Notes under the pieces: model-generated | The model's input: the letters and a program-made list of their open reading frames with translations, nothing else | Told to the model about the DNA's origin: nothing | The model's database searches: none | From: WHSV01 sp050693895 | GTDB taxonomy: Bacteria; Actinomycetota; CADDZG01; WHSQ01 | Length of the DNA stretch: 64,000 nucleotides | Direction of reading: 5' to 3' | Assembly (NCBI GenBank): GCA_050693895.1 | Contig: JBOGWS010000076.1 | Span: 54,144-118,143, forward strand | Position numbers and translations under genes: made by a program | Part shown: positions 35,021-42,981 of the stretch, piece by piece | Position numbering within the stretch: the stretch's first letter is position 1 | Layout: every line of letters starts with the position of its first letter

Positions 35021-35946
35021 CCCACGTCTTCCGAATCCCGCTCAGAACGCGCTTCCGTGGCGTCATGCAGCGAACCGGAGTCGTTCTTCAGGGTCCGCAC
35101 GGTTGGGGCGAGTTCTCACCCTTCCCCGAATACGGTCCCGACATTGCGGTTCGCTGGCTCCGGTGCGCCATCGAATCCGCGACGACCGAAACCCCGGAAC
35201 CGTTGCGCAACTCGGTTCCCGTCAACGTGACCGTGCCCGCCGTTGATCCGCAGCGCGCTCACGACATAGTCGGCAACTCATCGTGTTCCACGGCGAAGGT
35301 CAAGGTCGCAGAACCGGGTCACCTGCGAGAGGACGAGGCGCGCGTCGAAGCCGTGCGCGACGCGCTCGGACCCAAGGGCAAACTCCGCGTCGATGCGAAC
35401 GGCGCCTGGACCGTCGACGAGGCGCAGCGAGCGATCAAGGCACTCGATCGCTACGAGCTCGAGTACGTCGAGCAGCCCGTCGCCACACTCGAGGACATGG
35501 CCGCGCTCCGGCGGAGCGTCGACGTTCCCCTTGCGGCCGACGAGTCCGTACGAGCGGCGGAGAATCCAATGCGCGTGGCCGGACTGGGGGCCGCCGACAT
35601 CGTGGTCCTCAAGGTGCAACCTCTGGGAGGAGTCCGGCGCGCTCTGGAAGTCGCCGAGGCCGCCGGTCTCCCGTGCGTGGTGTCGTCGGCCCTCGAGACG
35701 TCGGTGGGCATCGGGTCCGGCCTGGTCCTCGCCGCGAGCTTGCCCGCACTCCCCTACGCCTGCGGTCTCGCCACCGTCGAGTTGCTCGAGGGGGACGTGA
35801 CGGCCGAGTCGCTGGTGCCCGTTGACGGTGTCATCCGGATGCGACGACCCGAGCCGGATCCGGATCTGCTCGAACGATGGCGGGCCGACAAGGACACCTC
35901 TGCGCGCGCACTGGCGCGCCTTCGAGCGGCCGAGGCCCTGCTGTGA
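35008..35946 (+). CDS. menC: o-succinylbenzoate synthase
   Basis: Enolase-superfamily dehydratase, 312 residues. The catalytic set is visible: KVKVA (KxK acid/base lysines), RVDANGAW (metal Asp), EYVEQP (metal Glu), ADES (metal Asp) and VLKVQPLGG (second Lys). I set the start at GTG 35008, inside the end of menA, because the conserved HVFRIPLRTRFRG segment follows at once. It ends in a 4-base GTGA overlap with menD. Confidence 0.94.
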   Translation: MDLVTHVFRIPLRTRFRGVMQRTGVVLQGPHGWGEFSPFPEYGPDIAVRWLRCAIESATTETPEPLRNSVPVNVTVPAVDPQRAHDIVGNSSCSTAKVKVAEPGHLREDEARVEAVRDALGPKGKLRVDANGAWTVDEAQRAIKALDRYELEYVEQPVATLEDMAALRRSVDVPLAADESVRAAENPMRVAGLGAADIVVLKVQPLGGVRRALEVAEAAGLPCVVSSALETSVGIGSGLVLAASLPALPYACGLATVELLEGDVTAESLVPVDGVIRMRRPEPDPDLLERWRADKDTSARALARLRAAEALL

Positions 35947-37703
35947 GGGCCGGCAACCCCTCGCAGGCCCTCGCCATGACGCTCGTCGACGAGTTCGTGC
36001 GCAACGGCGTGACCCACGCCGTGCTCGCTCCCGGCTCGCGCTCCGCTCCTCTCGCCTTTGTTCTGGCCGCGGAGCAACGGCTCGAACTTCACGTCGGCAT
36101 AGACGAGCGCTCGGCGGCCTTTCTTGCGCTCGGGTTCGCTCGCGCCTCGGACCGGCCGGCTTTGCTTGCATGTACCTCGGGCACGGCCGCGGCCAACTTC
36201 CTTCCGGCCGTTGTCGAGGCGCTTAACGACGGGGTGCCTCTCGTCGTGCTGACCGCCGACAGGCCCCCCGAGCTTAGAGAAACCGGGGCCAACCAGACCA
36301 TCGACCAGCTCAAGCTCTACGGCGACTCGGTGCTGTGGTTCTGCGAGGTCGAGGCGCCAGAGATCCACCAGGGCCAGCCGCGTTACTGGCGCTCGACGGC
36401 CTGCCGGGCGTTTGCGGAGGCCACAGGCTCCATCGTTGGGGCGGCCGGTCCCGTCCACCTCAACCTCTCGTTGCGCGAGCCGCTCGTGCCCGATGAGGTG
36501 CCGGGCTTCGATCTCGATCTCTCCGGGCGGCCGAATGGCCGAGCGTGGACCGCGACCACTCGGCCGTTGCTCCTCACTCCCGAACGCGAGCTCGACGAGA
36601 TCGCGCAACTCATCGCGCAGACAGAGAGCGGCATCATCGTCGCCGGAGCCGGAGCGCCCGAGGCCGACCCACTGCTCGAACTCGCGCGCGCGTCCGGTTA
36701 TCCGGTGCTCGCCGAGCCCGGGTCGAACGTTCGCACGGGGGAACCCGCGATCGCCCACTACGAGGCGCTGTTGCGTTCGGAGGGTTTCACCGCACAACAT
36801 CCAGCCGAGCTCGTGCTGCGGTTCGGCAAGACGGGGTTGTCGCGCGCCCTCGGCCGCTACCTCGAAGGGTGCCGCGAGCACATCGGCGTCGTTCGGTCCG
36901 GCATGTGGATCGACCCACAGCGCCTGGCAACCAGGTTGCTCCACGGCGACGGCTCACACCTGTGCAGGGCGCTGATCGATAGAGTCCCCGAGCGCGGCGG
37001 CGAGTGGCTGCGGGCCTGGGCCACAGCCGACGGAGCCGCGGGTGAGGCGCTGAGCAACTTCCTCGAGCCGGACGATGGCCTCACGGAACCGAGAACCGCG
37101 CGCGAGCTCGCTGCGGTGCTCCCGAACGGATCCAATCTGGTGGTGGGCTCGAGCATGCCGGTAAGAGATCTCGATACTGTCATGGAACCCAGAACCGGCC
37201 TCGACATCTACGGCAATCGAGGTGCCAACGGCATCGACGGGTTCGTATCCACGACCCTCGGCATCGCCGTTGCCTCCGGCAAGCCGACGGCGGCCCTCTG
37301 CGGCGACCTCACGATGCTGCACGACCAGAACGGGCTTCTGACGGCGCGCGACATGCGGGTGTCCTGCGTCTTCGTGGTCGTCAACAACGACGGTGGGGGC
37401 ATCTTCTCTTTTCTGGAACAGGCGGATTATCCAGAGCACTTCGAACGCGTCTTCGGCACACCTCAGGGGGTCGACTTCGAAGCCGTGGCTCGAGTGAGCA
37501 AATGCGGTTACGAGCGCGTTCAGGCCGCCAGCGCGCTGCGTGTTTCGGTCGTCACCAGACTGAAGCTCGGCGGTGTCCACCTGATCGAGGTCCGGACCGA
37601 CCGGCCCAGCAACGTGGCCCTGCACGAGGACATGTACGCGGCGGTGGACAGTGCGTTGGACCACCTGTGGCCGGACGAGGCGCGCGACAATCACTCGCAA
37701 TGA
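35943..37703 (+). CDS. menD: SEPHCHC synthase (MenD)
   Basis: Thiamine diphosphate enzyme joining isochorismate and 2-oxoglutarate. From GTG 35943 it has 586 residues. Visible signatures are VLAPGSRSAPLA near the start, the activating Glu in GIDERSAAF, CTSGTAAANF, and the ThDP/metal site CGDLTMLHDQNGLL and VNNDGGGIFSFL. Coupled by GTGA to menC and by ATGA to the patatin gene. Confidence 0.96.
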   Translation: MRAGNPSQALAMTLVDEFVRNGVTHAVLAPGSRSAPLAFVLAAEQRLELHVGIDERSAAFLALGFARASDRPALLACTSGTAAANFLPAVVEALNDGVPLVVLTADRPPELRETGANQTIDQLKLYGDSVLWFCEVEAPEIHQGQPRYWRSTACRAFAEATGSIVGAAGPVHLNLSLREPLVPDEVPGFDLDLSGRPNGRAWTATTRPLLLTPERELDEIAQLIAQTESGIIVAGAGAPEADPLLELARASGYPVLAEPGSNVRTGEPAIAHYEALLRSEGFTAQHPAELVLRFGKTGLSRALGRYLEGCREHIGVVRSGMWIDPQRLATRLLHGDGSHLCRALIDRVPERGGEWLRAWATADGAAGEALSNFLEPDDGLTEPRTARELAAVLPNGSNLVVGSSMPVRDLDTVMEPRTGLDIYGNRGANGIDGFVSTTLGIAVASGKPTAALCGDLTMLHDQNGLLTARDMRVSCVFVVVNNDGGGIFSFLEQADYPEHFERVFGTPQGVDFEAVARVSKCGYERVQAASALRVSVVTRLKLGGVHLIEVRTDRPSNVALHEDMYAAVDSALDHLWPDEARDNHSQ

Positions 37704-38551
37704 CACATGACAGTGAGCGCTCCGTGGCCTTCGTTCTCGGGGGCGGCGGCGTTCTCGGCGCCAACGAGGTGGGAATGCTCAGAGCTCTGCTCGAGGCGGA
37801 CATCGTCCCCGATGTGATCCTGGGCACGTCGATCGGCGCCGTCAACGGCGCGGTGCTGGCATCCGATCCAACCACCGCCTCCGTCGAAAGACTCACGGAA
37901 CTGTGGATCTCGGCCGACGAGGCCGGCATCTTCAGCGGGGGAATGCTGGCCCGGCTCGGCACGCTTGCTCGCACGCGCACTCACGCGCACCCGAACGAGC
38001 CCCTGCGCCAAGCGCTCGAACGTGCTCTGCCCGTCCGTCTCATCGAAGAGCTGGCGGTTCCCTTCCAGTGCGTCGCCGCAAGCATCGAACGCTCCGCCGA
38101 GCACTGGTTCACCGAGGGTTCAATCGTTGACGCGGTTCTGGCTTCATCGGCGGTGCCGGGACTGCTGCCTCCCGTCGAGCTGGGTGATGAGAACTTCTTC
38201 GACGGCGGCCTCGTCAACAGCATCCCCGTCGACCGCGCGGTTGCTATGGGGGCGACCACGATCTTCGTGCTCCAAGTCGGCCGAATCGAACAGCCCCTTA
38301 CGAAACCCACCAAGCCATGGGAGGTTGCTCTCGTCGCCTTCGAGATCGCGCGGCGGCACCGTTTCGCCCGTCAGATGAGCGACCTTCCGGAGTCCGTCGA
38401 GGTGCACGTCCTGCCCACCGGCGAGGATGTTCGGTTCAACGATCTCTCGCAACTTCGTTACAGGAACATGTCCAGGACCGCCGAGCGCATCGAACGCGCC
38501 TACGAGGTCTCGGCGAGCTTCCTGGAGGGAATCGGAGCATCCTCGGAGTGA
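37700..38551 (+). CDS. patatin-like phospholipase
   Basis: A 283-residue serine lipase/acyl hydrolase. The oxyanion segment GGGGVLGANEVGML, nucleophile motif GTSIGAVNGA (Ser near 49) and catalytic Asp in DGGLVNS form the complete patatin Ser-Asp dyad. No signal peptide, so it acts inside the cell or at the inner membrane face. It is embedded in the menaquinone operon by 4-base overlaps on both sides, which suggests a lipid-related role linked to the quinone pool; that is inference. Confidence 0.9.
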   Translation: MTHDSERSVAFVLGGGGVLGANEVGMLRALLEADIVPDVILGTSIGAVNGAVLASDPTTASVERLTELWISADEAGIFSGGMLARLGTLARTRTHAHPNEPLRQALERALPVRLIEELAVPFQCVAASIERSAEHWFTEGSIVDAVLASSAVPGLLPPVELGDENFFDGGLVNSIPVDRAVAMGATTIFVLQVGRIEQPLTKPTKPWEVALVAFEIARRHRFARQMSDLPESVEVHVLPTGEDVRFNDLSQLRYRNMSRTAERIERAYEVSASFLEGIGASSE

Positions 38552-39573
38552 CTCTCCCTCCAAGGATCGTTCGCCGCCTCGTCATCGCTCCACTCGTTCT
38601 GCTCGTGACGTTCCTAGCGATCACGACGCTGCCACTGTGGCTCTTCGTTGCGCTGATCGTCACGCCGTTCTTCCCAGGCCGGTGGCGCCTGTTTCGTCTT
38701 CTGGCCATGGCCCTCGTCTATCTCGTCTACGAGTCCATCGGGATCATCCTTCTGACCGGGCTGTGGGTGTGGAGCGGCTTCGGGGCCAGGATGAAGTCGG
38801 ATTCGATTCAGGAGCAGCACTACGAGTTGATGCGCTGGTTCCTCACCGGGTTGTACCGAGTCGGCGTTCGCCTCTTCAAACTCGAGGTCGAACTCGACAT
38901 GCCGGGGGGGTCGCTCGATCTCAGCGGTCTCCACCGCAGACCTCTGTTGGTGTTCGCACGTCATGCGGGCCCGGGTGATTCGTTTCTCATCGCATACGGG
39001 GTGCTCGTGCAGCTCCATCGCCGAACCCGCATCGTGCTCAAGGACACCCTGCGACTCGATCCCTGCATCGACATCGTGCTTGGACGCCTTCCCAATCGCT
39101 TCATCACTCCCAATCCCAAGGCAGGCGAAGACATCATCGGAGCGATCGGTGAGCTCGCCGAGGGCATGGACGAGCGCGATGCGTTGATCATCTTTCCCGA
39201 AGGTGGCAACTTCACCGAGCGACGTCGCGTGCGGGCGATCGAGCGGCTTCGCCGCAGGGGCCATCATGACGAGGCCGACAAGGCCTCGCTCATGCGCAAT
39301 GTTCTCCCTCCGAGACCGGGCGGCGCGCTCGCCGCGATTGCGGCCACGCCCGTGGCCGACATCATGTTCGTGGCGCACACGGGACTCGACCATCTCGACA
39401 GCCTCGTCGACATCTGGCGCGGAATCCCCATGGACCAGAGCCTGAAGGTTCGCTGGTGGATCGTGCCCGAGGAGGAGCTACCCGAAGGACAAGAGGAGCG
39501 GATCGACTGGCTGTTCGAGCACTGGGCCGCGGTCGATGAATGGATCGAGGCGAACAAGCACCCCTCAGCCTAG
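38548..39573 (+). CDS. membrane PlsC-like lysophospholipid acyltransferase
   Basis: From GTG 38548, 341 residues. Two or three N-terminal membrane helices (residues 10-75), then an acyltransferase domain with HxxxxD as RHAGPGDS and the FPEGGNFT motif. It probably acylates glycerol-3-phosphate derivatives or lysophospholipids at the membrane. Last gene of the men operon; it overlaps the patatin gene by 4 bases. Its 3' end overlaps the oppositely oriented menF by 9 bases. Confidence 0.88.
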   Translation: MTLPPRIVRRLVIAPLVLLVTFLAITTLPLWLFVALIVTPFFPGRWRLFRLLAMALVYLVYESIGIILLTGLWVWSGFGARMKSDSIQEQHYELMRWFLTGLYRVGVRLFKLEVELDMPGGSLDLSGLHRRPLLVFARHAGPGDSFLIAYGVLVQLHRRTRIVLKDTLRLDPCIDIVLGRLPNRFITPNPKAGEDIIGAIGELAEGMDERDALIIFPEGGNFTERRRVRAIERLRRRGHHDEADKASLMRNVLPPRPGGALAAIAATPVADIMFVAHTGLDHLDSLVDIWRGIPMDQSLKVRWWIVPEEELPEGQEERIDWLFEHWAAVDEWIEANKHPSA

Positions 39574-40773
39574 AGCCGACTGCATCGCGAGCAGCTTGAT
39601 GCGCGTCTCGTCGAGCTCGCCCTCCGGGGTCGAACCCGCGACGATTCCACCGCCGGCGAACAAGCGCGCGTTTCCTCCCTCGAGCTCGGCGCATCTCAGT
39701 GCGATCCCCCACTCGCCGTTGCCCTGTGCGTCGACCCACCCGACCGGGCCCGCATAGCGCGCTCGGCTCATGCCCTCGAGTCGCCTGATCATGTCCATAG
39801 CCTTGTCGCGCGGCAGGCCGCACACGGCGGCGGTGGGATGCAGAGCGCCGGCTATCTCGAGGGCGCTGTGATCTTGTCGCATCCCACCTTGGATCTCGGT
39901 CGCGAGGTGCTGGACGTTGGCGAGCTTGAGAAGCCGAGGGCTCGACGTCATCGTCACCGTCTCGCAGAACTGAGGCCACAGCTCGGTGACCGAGCGCACG
40001 GCGATCTCGTGTTCCACCGTGTCCTTGGTCGAATCCAGCAGTTGTCGGCCGAGCGCATCGTCCTCGGCTTCGTCGTTGCCTCGCCGAATGGATCCGGCGA
40101 GTATCAGCGAGCTCACATGCCTGCCTTCGGTGCGCACAAGCAGCTCAGGAGTCGCTCCGATAAGACCATCGACCGAAAACGCGTAGCACTCCGGAAATCT
40201 CTGCGCGAGTCGTTTTACCAATCTCCTGGGACTGAGTGTCGAGTTGGACCACACGCGCATGTCCCGGGCGAGAACGACTTTCTCGAGTTCTCCCTCGCGC
40301 ACCGCCTTTTCGGCCGTTGCCACCGCATCAAGCCACGCAACCTCGGGGGCCGAGGATCCCCAGTACCTGATGCGGTCGTCCTGGGGTGCCTCGTTCTTGT
40401 CGATCTTGGTTTCTCGGCCGATGCGTGTGATCCACGAACGCCCGTTGCTGCGTCCGATTATGATCGAAGGCACGACGAGGACCGAGCCTGCCTCATGGGG
40501 ATCGAAGGTGAACGCACCGAACGCCACGGGGCCACTTCCCGGCACTCCGACCTCGTCCTCTACATCGAAGGTTGAGAACATCTCGTTCAGCACGCCGGTC
40601 GCTCTCTCGAATCGACCTGCACCCTGCTGGATATCGATTCGAGCCGCCTCTCCCCACGCCACCAGGCCTTCACCGTGATGCACCCACGCGAGCCCCGCTG
40701 GATCCTCGAGCTCTTCGAGAAGGTTTGGCGACTCGAAGTCGATCGTGACCACCTCGAGTCCCTCGGTTCTCAC
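39565..40773 (-). CDS. menF: isochorismate synthase
   Basis: Chorismate-utilising enzyme, 402 residues, first committed step to menaquinone. The C-terminal chorismate-binding domain contains LILAGSIRRG, the HEIAV segment, LHPTAAVCGLP and RYAGPVGW with conserved metal Glu residues. The catalytic Lys of the KVVLAR segment marks it as isochorismate rather than anthranilate synthase. Coupled to menG by an ATGA overlap; convergent overlap of 9 bases with the acyltransferase gene. Confidence 0.93.
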   Translation of the reverse strand: MRTEGLEVVTIDFESPNLLEELEDPAGLAWVHHGEGLVAWGEAARIDIQQGAGRFERATGVLNEMFSTFDVEDEVGVPGSGPVAFGAFTFDPHEAGSVLVVPSIIIGRSNGRSWITRIGRETKIDKNEAPQDDRIRYWGSSAPEVAWLDAVATAEKAVREGELEKVVLARDMRVWSNSTLSPRRLVKRLAQRFPECYAFSVDGLIGATPELLVRTEGRHVSSLILAGSIRRGNDEAEDDALGRQLLDSTKDTVEHEIAVRSVTELWPQFCETVTMTSSPRLLKLANVQHLATEIQGGMRQDHSALEIAGALHPTAAVCGLPRDKAMDMIRRLEGMSRARYAGPVGWVDAQGNGEWGIALRCAELEGGNARLFAGGGIVAGSTPEGELDETRIKLLAMQSALG

Positions 40774-41462
40774 GACCTCGTGCCCGTTAGCAGCTGCACT
40801 GCGCCGAGCCCGAAGAAACGAACGTCCACATCGTCGAAGCCCGCGCCCTCGAGGAGCGCGGTCAGCTCGTCCTTCGGTGGAAGGTACGCCGTCGACTTGG
40901 GGAGGTAGCTGTAGGCCTCCTTGTCCGATAGCCAGCCTCCGATCCTCGGAACGACCTTGTGGAAGTAGACCTTGTGTCCGAACGACAGGATGGGGTTGTC
41001 GGGCTGCGCCGTCTCGAGAAATGCGGCCCGGCCCCCCCGCCGCAGCACGCGTGCGCTCTCCTCGAACAGACCTTGCAGTTCCACGACGTTTCGCATCGCG
41101 AAACCACAGGTCAGGCCGTCCGCACCGCCGTCTCGCAAAGGGAGCCGCAGGCCGTCGCCCTGAACCAGCGGAGCGTCGACCGACGCCATCGACAGCATGC
41201 CGAACGACACGTCGAATCCGATCGGATCGAGGTCGGCGCCCTGCAACTCGCGACAGAAGTCACCTGTGCCGCAGGCAACGTCGACGACGGACGACCCCCT
41301 TGCGAGTCCCAGAGCGGCGATCGACTTGCGGCGCCAACCGGCGTCCATCCCGAACGTCATGATCCGGTTCAACCTGTCGTAGCGGGGTGCAATGCGATCG
41401 AACATCGCCTGAACCGTGCGGGCCTTCTCCTCCCCAGTTGGGAGACCGGACCGATCCGTCAC
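40770..41462 (-). CDS. menG: demethylmenaquinone methyltransferase
   Basis: UbiE/MenG methyltransferase, 230 residues, last step of menaquinone synthesis. Features are FDRIAPRYDRLNRIMTFGMD, motif I VVDVACGTGDF and the RGGRAAFLE segment with family KVYFHKVVPRIGG. Its start overlaps the merR stop by 4 bases, so the regulator and the two men genes are translated as one unit. Confidence 0.95.
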   Translation of the reverse strand: MTDRSGLPTGEEKARTVQAMFDRIAPRYDRLNRIMTFGMDAGWRRKSIAALGLARGSSVVDVACGTGDFCRELQGADLDPIGFDVSFGMLSMASVDAPLVQGDGLRLPLRDGGADGLTCGFAMRNVVELQGLFEESARVLRRGGRAAFLETAQPDNPILSFGHKVYFHKVVPRIGGWLSDKEAYSYLPKSTAYLPPKDELTALLEGAGFDDVDVRFFGLGAVQLLTGTRS

Positions 41463-42211
41463 GTCGCGCCCTCAATCTGCGGTCCGGCCGAGCCCACCTC
41501 GCGGGCGGAGACGTTCTCGATGCGCTCCTGTGCAACCGCGAGCAGCACCTGTTCGAAGTGACGAGCAACGAGCTTGCTGGTCGCGGGCAGCATCGAGCTG
41601 AACGCCTCGACCAGGCGCTGCGCCGCCTCCTCCTCACTTTCCGATTGCGCTCGAATCGGGTCGCGCACGAAGCGAATGAACACGTCGACCGCGCGCTCGG
41701 CCACCGCCCGCATCGCATGGTCGTGCTCGCGCGCAAGCACGAGCAACTCGCTCAGTGGAAGTCCGGCTCCGAGAAGGGCCAGGCCCTCCGAGACCATCTC
41801 GGCGTCCGCGTTCGTGTAGTAAGCGGCGCCGTCGCGCTCCTTGTGCACGATCAATCCCTCGCGCTCGAGCGCCTCGAGCAGTGACTCCGAGATCCCGGTC
41901 CGCTGAGCGAGCTGCTCGAGCGTCAGGCTCGGGGTTTCTCCCATCGAAGCGCCGGGCCGGTCGACCATCGCCAGCAGGGCCTCGTCCGCCGCGTCGAGCT
42001 CGCCGGAGAGCAGACCCTTGATCGACTTCAGCGTGAAGCCCTTGTCCTTCAGCTCGCGGATCCGCTCGAGCCGCTCGACGTGCTCGTCCGAGTAGAAGAC
42101 GACCCGGCCCTCACGTTCGGGCTGCGGGAGCAGTCCCCTGGTCTGATAGAAGCGGACGGTATCCACGCTCGTTCCGGCCCGACCCGCGAGATCCTCGACT
42201 CGATATCTCAT
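41459..42211 (-). CDS. MerR-family transcriptional regulator
   Basis: A 250-residue protein. The N-terminal winged helix has YRVEDLAGRAGTSVDTVRFYQTRGLLP and the wing with RVVFYSDEHVERLERI. The C-terminal region (about 85-245) contains a second winged-helix-like segment (LTLEQLAQRTGISESLLEALEREGLI) and a long helical part, with no Cys cluster for metals or B12 motif. The ATG at 42211 is preferred to TTG 42217. A 27-bp dyad abuts the ATG and recurs at menB, so this protein likely controls both men operons and itself. TAGAGT, 8 bases before the ATG, may be a -10 box for a leaderless message. Confidence 0.88.
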   Translation of the reverse strand: MRYRVEDLAGRAGTSVDTVRFYQTRGLLPQPEREGRVVFYSDEHVERLERIRELKDKGFTLKSIKGLLSGELDAADEALLAMVDRPGASMGETPSLTLEQLAQRTGISESLLEALEREGLIVHKERDGAAYYTNADAEMVSEGLALLGAGLPLSELLVLAREHDHAMRAVAERAVDVFIRFVRDPIRAQSESEEEAAQRLVEAFSSMLPATSKLVARHFEQVLLAVAQERIENVSAREVGSAGPQIEGAT

Positions 42212-42238
42212 GAGCAACCACTCTACGAGTGATTACTT
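42212..42238. promoter_or_regulatory. candidate MerR operator at merR
   Basis: On the plus strand: arm GAGCAACCACT, spacer CTACG, arm AGTGATTACTT. It touches the merR ATG and contains the stop codon of the upstream hydrolase. Identity to the menB element is 21 of 27 positions in the same chromosomal orientation, although the two genes point in opposite directions, as expected for a dyad bound by a dimer. Confidence 0.65.
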
Positions 42239-42973
42239 GGATAGTTGCACCGACTCCACGAGCCACGGGACGACCAGGTCAATGAGCCACCGCCTGTGCC
42301 AGACGAAGGCGTGATTCGCCTCGGGGTGGATCTCGAGCCTCGCCCGGCCTCCGCTCGCGTGGTGCAACAGGTGCGCCTGCTCGACCGGCACTACCGAGTC
42401 GTTGTCGGCGTGGACGATCAGAAGCGGCCCGTTCAGCCTGCCGGCCTCCCGAAGAACGCCGTCGAGTCCTTTCCATTGCGCATCGAATTCTTCGGCACTG
42501 ATCCCGTTGAGGAAGGGCGTAAACGCGGCCTCGGCCATGTCGGCCGTGAAAGGCAGACGGCTCGGATCGGTCACCGCACCGACAACCGCGACCGCACGAA
42601 CCCGGTCGTCTGCGCCCGCCCTCACCGCCGCCCAGCCGCCCATGCTGTGCCCGACGAGGGCCAGCCGGTCCGGGTCGACCTGTTCGTGCTCTCCCGAGGT
42701 CAGATAGTCGAGCGCGACTCGTACATCGTCGGCAAGCGTGGCTAATCGGTAGTCGCCCCCGCTCCCCCAGCTCCCCCGGTAATGAAAGATCAGAGAGTTC
42801 CAGCCACGGTCGCGCAGAGCGTGCGCGAGGTCGTAGTTCTTCTCGATTCCGGGAAGACCGTGGAGCAGGACCGCCGTCGGTTTGAGCTCGTCCCCACGAG
42901 CGAGAAAAAGGCTCCCGAGAAGCTTGTCGCCTCCGCTGTTGAAGAGCACACCGGTCTGACCCTCGTGTGGCAT
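42233..42973 (-). CDS. alpha/beta hydrolase
   Basis: A 246-residue serine hydrolase: LLHGLPG oxyanion segment, nucleophile GHSMGGW, Asp in HADNDSVVP and His in PEANHAFVW form the triad. ATG 42973. No signal peptide. The family covers esterases and acyl-CoA thioesterases. Because the window has menF, D, C, B, A and G but no clear menH or DHNA-CoA thioesterase, and this gene lies just before merR-menG-menF, it could supply one of those steps; this is only a guess from position. Confidence 0.85.
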   Translation of the reverse strand: MPHEGQTGVLFNSGGDKLLGSLFLARGDELKPTAVLLHGLPGIEKNYDLAHALRDRGWNSLIFHYRGSWGSGGDYRLATLADDVRVALDYLTSGEHEQVDPDRLALVGHSMGGWAAVRAGADDRVRAVAVVGAVTDPSRLPFTADMAEAAFTPFLNGISAEEFDAQWKGLDGVLREAGRLNGPLLIVHADNDSVVPVEQAHLLHHASGGRARLEIHPEANHAFVWHRRWLIDLVVPWLVESVQLSK

Positions 42974-42981
42974 GCGTTCCC

